A DNA stretch of 64,000 nucleotides from Montifringilla adamsi (taxonomy: Eukaryota > Chordata > Aves > Passeriformes > Passeridae): assembly GCA_017590115.1 (NCBI GenBank), contig JAGGNK010006892.1, positions 11,132,429 to 11,196,428 of the forward strand, in the 5' to 3' direction. Within the stretch, counting starts at the first letter, position 1; the number at the start of each line of letters is the position of its first letter. Below the pieces are notes generated by a model that did not search any database, had not been told where the DNA came from, and saw only the letters and a list, made by a program, of their open reading frames with translations. The position numbers and the translations under genes were made by a program. Below, one piece after another: positions 25,345-46,900 of the stretch.

Positions 25345-26783
25345 AATTTTTTATGATATCCAGTGGCAGGGAGCAGTGAGAATGAGGGTAACCACAGGAG
25401 CTCACCTGTGCACTTCCACAGGAGCTGAGCAGGGCAAGATGTTGATAGTGACAGGGTCCAACAGCAGCCCCAGTCAAGGTGATGAGCCTGATCCTGGGAG
25501 TCCAGTTGGGAAGGAACAGCAGGATAGGCTTAGAAACAAGGCTATGTCGTAAATCTAATGTCATTCCAAGGGACATAAGGCTACCACCTTTGTCTGGAGT
25601 CCCTTTAGCAAAACCAGTCTCTAAATCAGGGCAGCTGGGGACAGGCACAGCTGTGCTGCAGCTCAGGTAGGGACTGAAGGCTCAGGCAAGAGCTGAAATA
25701 GAGCTGCTGGGAGAATGAGCATAGACACGTTCACAGAGGTCACAGGTGAGATTGGTCAGGGCTCGTTGTTACCAGTTTAGGCTTGCCAGAGCACTCCGAG
25801 CCCTGACAGGAACTGCCTGAAGGCAGTTCTTTCAGAGGTACAATCTGACCTCTTAGAGGAATGTCCTTGATTGGTAAGAGTTGTTCTTGTGTTGTTGGGG
25901 TAGATGTGTAACTCTTAGGACATTCACACAAGGATTATAAATTAAAGCCTCACAACAAAATTATCAAAAACCTAAACACCCTAAACATAAACATCTCAGA
26001 TCCATTTTATTCATAAAATGGCTTTGGGGAGATGGCAAAGGTGAAATAGAACAGGCCCAGCATAGGATGAACTCACAAGGATGATCAGTGAAAAACCAGA
26101 AACACCCAGCTTGAAGAAGGAAAACTATTTTTATTCACATGGTGAAACCTCGTCCTCAGGAAAGACCTACAAAGGCAAACCTGGGAACCCAAAATGCCAA
26201 TTCCAGTCAGTATTCAAAACTGTGGACTCAATATTTGATCAGTAAAAGTTTTATTAGCACTGTAGTTTTCTGTACATCCCATCAGCTGGTAACCCATTGT
26301 TGTGCCATGAAAGTTCGCTTCTCTAATCTCTCATCTCGTAGCTGACATACTTGATGAGCTGTCTTGCTCTCTTAAGGAATGTTAAGTTAAGTTACAACCA
26401 GAGCAGTTGCTCCCAGGCTGTACTTGGCTTGGTGTCTGCTCTGTACAGATCCCACTTTTAAATTAGTTTTTATTCTGTACTCCTAAATGCCTTATTCCAA
26501 ACCTAATAGATGACACTTTGCTTCACATCCCATGTAATTTTTATATTCTTAGATGTTGGAGGTAGAGCAACACTGCTAGCTTACAGCAAAGTATTTCAGT
26601 CAGGAAAAGACAGGAACATGCAATGGGTTTTGCTGAAATACTAGCAAGGGCAGCTTTAATCCTTGCTTCTTTGCAATGCAAAATTAACACTTGAGCTTTG
26701 TAGAAGGAGAGATAAGAAAACAAGTTGATCAAAGTGTCAATCTCCTTAATCCAGACCGTTAGCAAATCTGGGATTCTTCATGC

Positions 26784-26807
26784 TTTTTTTTTTTTTTTTT
26801 TTTTTTT
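26784..26807. repeat. Poly(T) tract, 24 T
   Basis: Uninterrupted T run followed by AATAAAG. It could be the tail of a minus-strand retro-insertion, but no body was recognised. Confidence 0.8.
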
Positions 26808-27974
26808 AATAAAGTAAGGAATTAAGTTCTAAATTATATTTACACAACCACAATTAGCCATATTTTTTTAAGAAGCAGAGGCCACATGAAGCATCAGCAC
26901 CTTACAGTGTTCATTGCTAAAACTATCCTGATTTTCTTACCAATCTGTTGGTTTGGCTTTGCATTATTACAATTTCATCAGCTCAAAAAGAGCCTGAGCC
27001 CTAATTCTCGCCTTTGCAGGTCATGCATGACTGCTGCTGTTGCAAGGAGTATTTTGCTCTCTTGTATTTGTACTGGAGCTGAGGCTGGCTTGTGCTCACT
27101 GACTTCTTTAAATTTTTGCTTTCAGTATTGATGGTCTTAAAATGCTTTCATCCACTTCAACTGAATCCTTTTTTCCAGGTAGTAATTATGACTGATGTCT
27201 TTTAAGCAAATACTGCAGATATGTCTGTTGTTGCTATGAAAGTACAAGTGAACTAGGTCCCTGCTGCAATATGCTGCAATGTGAGTCTTCATTTTGTAAA
27301 TGTTTTAGATTCCAGAGGATTTACTTCTGTTCCTGCTCAAATCTACCATAATAATAAAACGAAATATTTATACTGGAAATAGTTTGGTCAGACCATCATT
27401 TTGTTTGACAAATTGGGTCACCTTTAAGGGAATTAACAGTTTGTGAGCTGCAAACTCGTTTGGGGGTTTGATACACTACTCCTTGTGAGCACATTGGTAT
27501 TGGCACATATGGGCCAATACTGTAGCAATGACACAAAGCAGCTGGAAAGCACATTCTCCTCAACCAGCCCGGTGAAATATCAGACTTTGGTCCTGAACTG
27601 AAAAAATGTGCTGCAGGACTCAAGAAGGCAAAAACCATTATCACAAGAAACTGTTTTCCGTCAGTAACACTTGGTACTTTGAGAGAGCTATTCCAAATAT
27701 CCGAGTTTCTCACTGTGGTTGCCTGTACATTCATCCTCTCTTATTCCTACTTTTTTTCATTTAAGTCTTTTGCTGACACAAATTCCTGGGAATTAACCTC
27801 TGAGGTTAAATGACAGCAGTCTTTTTTGACACTTAATGGGGGGCTCAAAGGGTTTGAGATAACGACTGGTTTCATTGGAATGTGCGAGATTGAATTAATA
27901 GCACTTCTTGCTATTTAGCAATTGATTGACAGAGCCCTGTCCTTGCTTGCCTGACTGTATATTAGAACCCAGTG

Positions 27975-28340
27975 CTCATTAATGGCTGCTTTTTACTTTT
28001 GCTGCTTGCTGTAGTGTTTTGCTGGCTATCATCTGGCTCTGCTGTGCCTGGGAACAGTTTGATAGCAGCAATGGAAATGTGTCTGGACCGGCAGATGGCC
28101 TGAGCATTACTGCTGTCTGTATGGCTGTGCTGGACAGGCTGGATCTCCAGTGGGAACGCGAATTGAAGGGACTGTGACCTGTGGATGAATCCATTCAAGA
28201 GCAGGACACCCCAAAACACCTGTGGCCATGGCCAAGTGCCCAGCAGAACATATCTCGAAGCATCTATGGCAGTGATTATGGAAGGGATTGTGGCCCATGC
28301 TGAGGCAGGTACTCTTCGAAGCATCTGTGGCTGTGGATGA
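27975..28340. mobile_element. Possible decayed avian interspersed repeat
   Basis: GC-richer than its surroundings, with phrases such as GGGACTGTGACCTGTGGATG, GGACACCCCAAAACACCTGTGG and two copies of TCGAAGCATCT(A/G)TGGC at 28255 and 28315, which resemble avian LTR-element sequence. Family not determined. Confidence 0.25.
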
Positions 28341-31300
28341 TGCGCATCAGTTGTGAATGCACAGTTTATATCATCTGATACCTGGAATTAAATTTGAAGT
28401 AATTACAAAGATTTTCCTGTGCTTTATAGGCATAACCTGGAAATGAAGTGCCAACAGGGAATAATGTAACTTTCACAATTTGTACTCCTCTGATGGCACA
28501 AATTACCAGGTGATGTTTCTTTTTCAACTCTTTAAATTACTGCTTGACATAAAAAATGCATTTAGGTACTTAAGACTTGATTTATAAAACTTCTGGTTAC
28601 TTTCATGCAGGTTCAGTGCATTGTTTGGTAAAATAGAACTTTGATCTCATGAGTAATAAATGGGATTTAAAGATGTGAAAAAACTGTGGTATTCTCAGAA
28701 TGGATGAGTAGGTTGCACTGCAATATATTTTATTCAAATAGATATAGTGGCAGCATTTTTCTTGTGAAGTGCAGAAGCTACAGGTGTCTGGAGGAATGTC
28801 AGTCAGGTTGACAAAAATACTCTGGATACAGGATCCTTTTAAAATCAATGTGTTTGGTCTGATCAGGCACTTCCAAGGTATTCACACTGAAGTTCTTGCT
28901 AGGTGATTTTTTAGATTGTTAAATAAACTAGTGCCAAGGTACTACTTCTAACATGTAATTAATTTGTGAGAAAGGGGTGAATATTATTTTTACTGCTTCC
29001 TCTTCTGTAATAGCAAGGAGGCTAAACAAACAGAACAGAGGGCAAATCATTTTAGGTACCATATAAACATGACGAAAGCACAGCTAACAGCTGAAAGATT
29101 TACAACAGAAATAAGAGCTAAGAGATAGCCGGGTAATAAAAATTTCAGGTTGACAGCGTGCAAAGGTTAGGATTAGTGCATTAAGTGATAGGTGTGCTGG
29201 ATTCCTAAGCACCTTTTTATTGAAACCCAGTGTTAAACCAGAATATGAAGATGGGCAGTGTAATGGGGGGTGGAATTTGTGTGGGCTTTTCTAAAGGTTA
29301 TATGAGAGAACATGGAGAAATTATTGAGCTGACCTGGCAAGCAGCTTAGATCTGCACAGCTGGCAGACACTTCCAAATAGGTGGTCTCATTCCTTATTTT
29401 ACATAGAGGTACTGTGTACAGAGCATCCCACATCCACATTTCTGCATTGTAGACATCATACTGTGGGAGGAAAGAGCTCAGTGGGAAGTACTGACCATTA
29501 ATCATCCATCCTCTTTGATTTGCAGTGTGTATGAACTCTGAGCTGTTGGAACTATGGAAGCAACCTGATAGTGATATGATACAAACATTCTGCTTCATAG
29601 CCATAGCAAACATGAAAAAGAAAAGTGATTTTTTCCTTGATCATATTTCTTATTATCATAAAGTATTCTTCTCACTGCTAAATTAAAATTATATATTTTT
29701 GAATCAGGACTGGATGATCACCTAATGGTTTGGAAAATTATCTCAAGGAGAACTCTTAGTGGTTTTGTTTTATTTGCAAAGTTAAGGCACACTTAAAAGA
29801 AAATTGTGCCAATATTAGAGTAGTGCCAGCATTTTGACTTCTTCTCAAATTATTACCTAACTTTTTGCTCCCAGGAGGTAAAAGCCTTAATATTTTTATG
29901 CAAAGAATCAATCCTTATTCCTGTTTCTGGCAGTGAAGGTAGGAATGAAGAAAATAACATAACCAGAGAAAAAAAGATAAATTCAGCTCATTATGATTCT
30001 TTCCCACCTCTTCTACTGCTCTTTCCATTCATATTTGGAACCCCTAGAAAATATTACAAGAATTTTGAGGCAAAAATGTCTCTGCTGAGCCAAATTACCA
30101 ACAACACCACCATTATTGTATATTTTTCTACTTCAAAGCAATGTCAGTACATACTGCATATTCCCCCAAATATTCAAAAATAGAGCAGCATTGGGAGCAT
30201 TAAAGTAACACTAGGAAATCTTTTAGTGTATTTTGCAATACTTTTCCCTTTCATCCTTAACTGCTGTGAGTTGTTGTAACCATCCTGAGAAAGAAAGGCT
30301 CTGTTAGGCATAAATGCTATGACTATAATGGAAGTGATTGCTTTTAAGGAAAGATGACACAGTACTGATTCAGGCTGTTCCTCATCCTATGTCCAGTCAC
30401 AAATGACAAGAACATTGTGTTTGATCTTTTATAAATCTCATATTTGCAATGCACAAATTGATTTTTAGTTTGGGAACCATTAATTTCAGAGTACAGGTTG
30501 AACTTGGAGTGAATGCATTGTCTAAAGTAGTATGCATTCAGGAGCACTACCATGCTGTCCTTTAATTGAAAATAAAAGATATTTAACATTAGAGATTCAG
30601 TTTTACCTTCAGGATTTTTGCACAAGCAGCAGTTAATGGAAAGGCATTATCATGCTCTTGGCATTCCTGTGAGGATGCTTACTCATATTGTATTCTGTAA
30701 CTCATGCCTGAACTGTGTCCATTGGTGTTGAATGCAAACTGCTGTTTTGGCACCGCCTTACTTTGCTCCTAGATATCTCTGCTTTGAGGCAAGAACTCAT
30801 CTAGAGAAAGCCCACAGCAGTACCACAGATCCCTTTCAGCCTAATTATAGCCTTTGGAACAGGGTGGTGTGCCTTGGTGTTGGGCAGTGGTTCTGTCCCA
30901 AGTGATTTCCAAGAAAAGAACTTGAAATCTTGGTAGATAAGTAGATCCAGGTGATCTAATGCGAGGCAGTCACTGAAATGTTGCACTCCTTAACCAGCCT
31001 TAGCAGACAAGGTGCTTTCTTTTCCCTATAGAAAGTCTTGCAATGTTAGCACAACTGGGTCAATTTAGATGGATCCTTCCTTTGCTATTCAGCAAAACTG
31101 TGAGGCACTACTTCCCACCATATCCTCATGCTTAGTAGCTGTTATGCTACAAAAATATATCTAAACCTTCCAAATTCCATGTATGAATGTGGGTCACCAT
31201 TGTCATTGAATATTATGTGCTAATGAATTCCATAACTGAATTGCTCACTATGTAAAAATATACCTCCTTCTTCTTTGAAAATCTTCCACAAGGTTTTACT

Positions 31301-32049
31301 GGGAGTGTGTTTCTTTTTGAAATGCAAGAAATCCTGCTCTCTCACTGCCCACAGTACAGCAGCTCTGTCAGATCATTTCATGTGGCCAAGTAGAAGACCT
31401 GTAATCTTTTCTATTTTCCTGATGTGTATAGACTTCCATATTTTTCTATATACCTGAGCAGCCTGCTGCTTCTCTCTATGGTTCCTGTTTTATTCTCGGT
31501 AAAGTTTAGGGCTGACAGAAGACAGTAACAATTTTCACCCCTTAATAATTTTCCTCAGCCTTCTTCAACAAAGAGTGATTACTTGTAGCTCTCTGGCTTG
31601 TGGTGGTTCCTGCTGTAAAAATAGCCAAAACAGATAATATTTTCTAAAGTTCTTTGCTAACATTTTTACTTTAACAGATAAATCCCAAATAATTCCATTG
31701 ATGTCAATGGTGCTACTTCATAGTGGCATTTTGGAAACTGAAAACACCTTAATGAGGGCCATTAAGAGCATCCTGTTTGAGGCAGGTTTTGTAGAAGGTA
31801 ATAATTTCATAAAAAACAAAAAAGGAAAAGACATCTTCAAATGCTTTAAATTTGAAGATTAAAGATTTGGGATTAAATTTGCAGTTTACACTGTGAAGAA
31901 AAATTCAAGAGGACATCACTGGGGCAGGGCATAATGACACTTTTTGTAGCTCCGCAGGTCATTCCCATCACATATCTACGAACATTTATATGTAACAGCT
32001 TTACTAAGCATTATGAAGGCTGCTGATGTCATTATTTTTCTGAGATCGT

Positions 32050-32150
32050 ATTCCCTTCTTTCTTCTTCTTTCTTCTTTCTTCTTTCTTCTCTTATTCTTT
32101 CCTCTTTCTTCCTTCTTCTTTCTTCCTTCTTCCATCTTTCTTTTCTTCTT
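32050..32150. repeat. Polypyrimidine (TTC/TTTC)n tract in unit 1
   Basis: About 100 bases of almost pure C/T on plus, built from TTC and TTTC units, at the same place in the duplication as the longer tract in unit 2. Confidence 0.9.
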
Positions 32151-33209
32151 GTGTTTGTTATTTATTGTTATTTCCCCTTCCTTTTCTGTCTTACTGAATT
32201 GTCTTTGCCTCCACCCCTGCATTTTACCTTTTTTTCTGCACTTCTCTCCCATCCCACTGAGGATGCGTAGTGAGTGTGGTGCTTGGTTACCTGTAGGGTT
32301 GGACAGTGTCAGTCCTTTCTGGACCACACAACACGAGGAAGGAAGGATTGAGATAAAAACAGATCTGACCAGAGCATGTTAAACTAAATTTTTTATAAGT
32401 ATCCACAGCATTAGTTCAATAGTCAGAGTGTTGATATATTTGCTCTCAGAGGTGTTATGTGTTCTCTGAGTTGCACGTTGTGTAAGCACCACATTCCCTG
32501 CTGTGCTGTGTCACCTCTGGGGGCTGGCTTAAGGTCGTTCCTTATACTGGGTAACACTGGCTTAGGAGATGGTAAAGATGCTGGCAGTGGCACTGATCTG
32601 GTGTTTGTGCTCCTCATCTCTGCGCACAGGGAGCCATCTGTTGGAAACTGTTAATAAATACACCTTCTACCTTGCGTATTTTGAAGACTTAGAATGTGCT
32701 TGGGAGAATCCATGTGGGGTTTTTTCTTGTTTCTTTCTTTTTATTTTCCTTTTTTTTTTTTTAAATAAATTTAAAAATACACAAGGGAGCTTGACTATGT
32801 GTCACAGAGGACAATGGGAATCCCAGTCCACTGCTTCTCAAACCTGCTTCTCTGGAAAGTCAGAGAGGACATGATGATGAAGAAAAGCTTTTCCCTTTGG
32901 GAAAACTTATCAACCCATACTGAAGGAAGCACTGTGGAGACCTCCTGTATGTGAGAGCCATATGGGATGCTCACTGATTTTGAGGAGTCAATACTGTGAA
33001 GTGGCAGGACATGCAGGGGAATTGAAAGCAAGCCACTGATGTAAGGACAAACCCTGTTCTGTTCTGTTCTGACATCAGTCAATGCACAAGGGCTCTTTAG
33101 GTGCCTATAAACCTATTAACAAAGATACTTGTCTGACTGTCTATCATGCACGCAGGAGTAACTTAATCCCTCAGCGAAATGGCAGAAGAAAAAAAAAAAA
33201 CAACCTTAG

Positions 33210-33405
33210 AAAACAGAGTATACAATTTTTTATTATTATTTTTGTTAAGTGAAATTGTGTAAAGTGCAAATAAATCAACATAAAAATCCGGAAGAGAAAG
33301 TGCAGCTGAGGGAGTTTACCATCTTAATTAGCCAGAGGACCAAAACTGTTTTGGTAGACCAAAACAATGAGATGTGAATTCTTTGATCATCATTAAGCAC
33401 TTTCT
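33210..33405 (-). promoter_or_regulatory. MMP7: MMP7 3' UTR with poly(A) signal at 33229-33234
   Basis: Short AT-rich UTR after exon 6 ending at AATAAA (TTTATT on plus, 33229-33234). It includes a small hairpin CCAAAACTGTTTTGG near 33340. Confidence 0.6.
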
Positions 33406-42077
<8,672 letters not shown>

Positions 42078-42145
42078 CTTGATGAGGAGCCTTTCTGGAG
42101 CGGAAAGAGTTTGACTTTCTTTCTCCCAAGACCGGAGCTAAAACC

Positions 42146-42193
42146 CTTATATAGATCTCGATAGCTCCAAGCAGCAATTACGTATGTGACTCA
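42146..42193 (-). promoter_or_regulatory. MMP7: MMP7 core promoter: TATA box and AP-1 site
   Basis: On the minus strand TATATAAG lies at 42153-42146 and a perfect AP-1 site TGA(C/G)TCA at 42187-42193, 33 bp further upstream. This is the arrangement known for inducible MMP promoters. The start of transcription is expected near 42120, about 45 bp before the ATG. Confidence 0.85.
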
Positions 42194-43970
42194 CTTTTTG
42201 GTTTTGTTAGTGTAATGTCATCATTGCTCTAAGAAGTAAATGAAATCACGTTAAACAAATCTTTCCTGTAACTTCCCTGTTGATGTCACGTCACAGCTAG
42301 CAGCCAGCTTTGTCTCTCTCTTTTTATACTATCCCAGTAGTGAAACCACAGGGTCATAGGGAAATTCACTTTCTGTAACTTTATCGGTACGGTTACTGTG
42401 TAATCACTTCACCCTGTGCTTTTCCCATGTTCCTCATACACAAAGGCATTTTGCAAGAGCCCTTTGGCTGCCTGCCTGTATCAGTCGATGCAGAGCAGAG
42501 AGGAGATGGGTGCGAGCAGTGTCTCACTGAAACCACTGCCATACAGCACTGCCCAGTTCAGTAAACTTTCTGTGGTTCCTGCAGTTCAGGAGACAGCTCT
42601 TTGAAAGCACCCGCTAGAACTAGGAGGCCATCAGGTGCCTTTGTCCCCTTCCTTCCAAATGGCATGACCTATCAGAAGAATCTCTTCACATTAGAGAACT
42701 TTTTAGAGAATATAGCTTACAAGAGTAGGTGAAAGCTCTCAGGGGATAGGAGCTTTCCCTAACAAACAAATATAGAGCTATCTTAGACCTTCTGCTGTAC
42801 CAGTGCAACCTGAGAAAGCTGCATGAAGCACTGACAGAGCTGGGCTGCTGTAACCTCCCTGGCCCCCCGATGCCAACACTGGTCCCAGCTTCACTCTGCT
42901 AAATTCCACTGGATAGTTTTTGAGGCCTAGAAGCACCAGTCCACAGACTGATTTATGATTTTTATCTCAGGGTGTGCAGTTTTGTGACCGTATTACCTCT
43001 AATCTGAAAGGAAATGCGCATAAATAGGAAAAGAAGGTTGATATTTCTCATACTAGGAGAGCTCTTTATGGCTATAGCTGAATGTATATGGAAGTGTTTG
43101 TGGGTTATTAGCTTGTATCCAGTATACTTCTGACTGATGTGATCAGAAAGAATTTCATTTCAGAGAAAGATGATCTGTACCTCACACAGCTGAATTATGC
43201 AGGAGAGGACTACAGTGCACAGCAATGTCTGAAACAGCTACTAAAGGAATGATGCTGTCACCTACTGTTGAAAACAGCCTAGTTACCAACACGTGATCAT
43301 TTCTGTATGGTTTTGTACCTTACAGAAAATCAATCCATGTCCAAATGTTAAGGCTTGATTTAAAAAATCTAAACATTTTATTGCTAGGAGTAGGTTCACC
43401 TCCTTCTTCCTCAACAGCTGCCTTTATGTCTGACTGTGGTAATAAAGTTGGATCTGGACCAGATTCTGGGTTGCAGGAGATGAGGATGTGTTTAAAACAC
43501 TTTGAACTCCATGACTCCAGTGTGTGGGACTGGTTATTTCCTCATAGACACAAGAGGAATCTGAGGGCTTCACAGCTGATGGACTGTTGAGCAACTTACA
43601 TATATCTTTGACTGGGCTATGAGCAAACTAAAAAGGAGAGTTTAAACACAAGATCCTGATGAAAAAGGACAAACTCTATGCTGTATTTAATTTTCTGCTG
43701 GAAGCTTGCCATCTCTGGTATTGTTTTTCCAAAAAAAGTGAGAAGATTTTGAAGAACTTGAGGCTTGAATAGAAATTTTTAAAATTCAGTGAAAAAGAAT
43801 TTTCATTACTTTCAGCTCAAAAGCAGCATGAAAAAATCAAATTCTGATAAGATCAATATCAAAAAGGAACAGATTCTGTTTCTTTAGATTTAGCTGTGTG
43901 AATTTTGCATACTTTATTGTTTTGTCTTGGTCTTGAATAATAAAAAATATTATGAGTCAGGAAAAATAAT

Positions 43971-43996
43971 GTCACATGACATTGTAGTCATGTGAC
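43971..43996. repeat. Perfect 10-bp inverted repeat of two E-box/M-box motifs
   Basis: GTCACATGAC, six bases (ATTGTA), then GTCATGTGAC. Each arm contains TCACATGA or its complement. About 1.85 kb upstream of the predicted MMP7 transcription start. Confidence 0.85.
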
Positions 43997-46900
43997 TCGT
44001 ATTCAGCAGAGAACCTGTGTCTGTGTTGGAGAGTATAACCTGTGTAAACAAAGGTCAAGGAGATCAGAAGTAACACTTTAGAGATATTTAGTAATAGAAG
44101 TTGCTGTAAATTCTGTTAAGACTTACAACATTGTCATGAGGAGAGTAACCCTGTTCTGATAAGAATGCTGCATAAAACTATGTGGAACTCATTGAAAGAC
44201 ACCAGACGTTTTGAGTTCTACAGAAAAATACTTCCGTATAAAGTAATACCAGAGTCTTCTTTGAGCATGACTAGGATGAAAAAGTGAAGTAGAAATGAAT
44301 GATTCAGTAGTGAATGATCACTGTCTTGGTCATTTGACTTGGGCAGAAGGCTCAGTTGAATTCTGCCCAGTGTGAATGTAGACAAGAGTTCATACAAGTC
44401 GAGAACTGCTCAAATATCTTTGTGAGTTTTATGGATCTCTCTGGGATAGATTAAATTTATTCTTAGCAGCATGTATGGTGCTCTACCCTCAATGCTCTGG
44501 GTATTGGTGAAGAGTGTTCCCACAATGTGAAGACTTTCTCTGCTCACACTTAGCTCTCACACTGTATGGAAAAGGCTGGGTGGAAAAGTGTCTGGGAAGG
44601 GACACATCCAGGATAATTCACCTGAGTTCTCCAAAGAAATATTCCGTATGATATAATGTCATGTTCATCAGTAAATCTGGGCTAGCAGAAGAAGAAGGTG
44701 GAGTGAGGGCTGTCTTCCAAGGTGGTTATTGCCTGGAGGCTGGTTGGACATCAGTCTTTGTTTGCAGCAGGTGGTGAGCCTGTGCAACACTTCCCTCCAC
44801 CTCCACCCCATCCTTTCATTTATTAAACTATCTGCACTTCCTAATCTCTTCCACTGTGCATGGGAAGCGAGCAAGTAGCTGTATGGGTGATTAGATGTTG
44901 GCTGTTTTCTACCCACTATGGTGACTATCAAGCAAAAAAGTATTGCCAAAAATTCTTGAGAAATGTTTTGTTTGGGTCACTTGTGAATTATGCAATATTA
45001 TATTTAAAAAGTCCTACCAAACAGGATAGACCTGTTTTGTAGGATCTGCAGCACACATAATTGGTTTTGTTCTGTTATCTGGTTATTCAGTTTGACTAAC
45101 TAAAAATTCAAACACAGCAAATATCTTTACAGAGTAAAATTTTTTTTTGCATTGCAATTTCTGAAGCTAAGTCCTGTGAGGCACAGTCTGATTCAGAATC
45201 TTCCTGGCTTCTGCAGATAATTTCCACAGATTTTGCCCAAGGGGGCTCTCTGCAAAGGAGTACCTTGGCACCTGTGATACAGGGCTGTGTATCATTTTTG
45301 CAGGCTGTGTGATGGTAAAACCCTCCAGTTGTTCCTGCCTGAGCACCAGGGTCATGCCAGGGCCCCTCGGCATTGCGTCAGCTCGTCTCAGGAGAAAGAC
45401 AAGCCAGCTCTTCTCTCCTGTTTGGCTGGATCAAGCTGCATTGAGATACTTCTCAGCAAGATCCCACTGCTTTAGGGAAGGAAAGGCCCGAGGAAGGGAT
45501 TAGATGTTCAGATTCAGCACAAACAGTGTGATGACAACTAGCACATCTATGTCACTAATAGTTAAGCAATCAAACTTAACACATCTCAACTTGTGGATTT
45601 ACCATCTTCTCACAGTGTCTAGAATTGCTTTGCTTTGTTTCTCTAATTACTTTGTATTTACAACAGTTTAATTGGGACATCTGGTGGGAAAAGATACAAT
45701 TATGGAGATAAGTTTTTACAATAATAATCTTGAGTAACAAACCACAAGGGAAATGGCTTTCCTGTAAGTGTAACCTACCTGTGTGACCTTCAGACACCCT
45801 CAGTTCTTAGATTTGTCTTGTCCTTTGGTCAATGATAAGCAGTCTTTTTCCTCCAGCTATCAGACATGTTGATCTCTCAAAAATGTCTACGTAATAATTG
45901 AATTTACTCCATTTAAACAGAAGTCATAACCTTTAGCTGTATGCAGTCATTCTGTCTTCCAGAAGCAATGTATAGGACACGGGGAAGGGAAGAGGGACAG
46001 AGGTCAGTCAGCTGCATTTCACTGCAGTGTGATTTGAAACCTTCTTGGGTAGGAAAAGTTACATAACCTCCCACAGTCATCTTTCATTCATTAATTCACT
46101 TTTTATAGTCGGTTATCCCCATCCATTTGTATGTCTGTCTCAATACTTGAAATGACTGAAACAAGATGTAAACTAGAATACTGTATACATTCTGGCTTGA
46201 CAAAATCATATTACTTAGTGCAGGAGCCCCCCAACTTGGCATTTGCACTAAGACAACCTCAGACTGCCTGTAATCCTGCAGCAGAACCCTGTGAATGAGC
46301 TGCAGAGTCCCACCTAAAACACAGTGAGCTTGTAGTGCTGCAAAGACAGGCAGAGAAGCTGTGACAGCATGGGAGGCATGCTGGGCTCGGCCTGTCCGCA
46401 CTGACTGTAACGCAAACTGAGGAGCAGCCGATGTCTGCAGCTCCTCCTGACTCACCCTAATGATCTGCAAGGGTCTGTACATGCTGGGACAGCATGGTGA
46501 GTTTGGGCTTTGGTGATTGTGGAGAACAGGGTTTGAAAGACAGGACAGACACTGCAGAACTTGACATGTGCTGAGCCTCATAGACTTGTATAAGTCTCTG
46601 GAAAAGGTGCTGGGAGTATAGATGACATAAACCAAAATTTTGCTTTTAGCTTGATTTGAAAAATATTCTACACAAAAAATCAATGACCCTGAAATACCAA
46701 AGAGTTAATACAAGATTAACAATACAATATTAATTGAATACAGCAATTCCAGAGGAATTACAGGCTTAGCTCCGTGGTGTTATACTCTGGTATAGAAGGC
46801 ATGAGATTGAATTTGAATGTAGTCAATATAAGATCAGTGCAGAAGCTTGATTAATCTCATGTGTATTAGAACTGAGATTCAGCCATGAGGATTGCAAAAG

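Larger units (their letters stand above)
23760..31160. other. Intergenic DNA upstream of TMEM123 and downstream of the MMP7 locus
   Basis: No exon recognised in 7.4 kb. It contains a C19 run, a T24 run and a GC-richer patch at 27.97-28.34 kb with several overlapping minus-strand open frames, which may be a decayed repeat. Enhancers may be here, but nothing in the sequence shows it directly. Confidence 0.55.
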
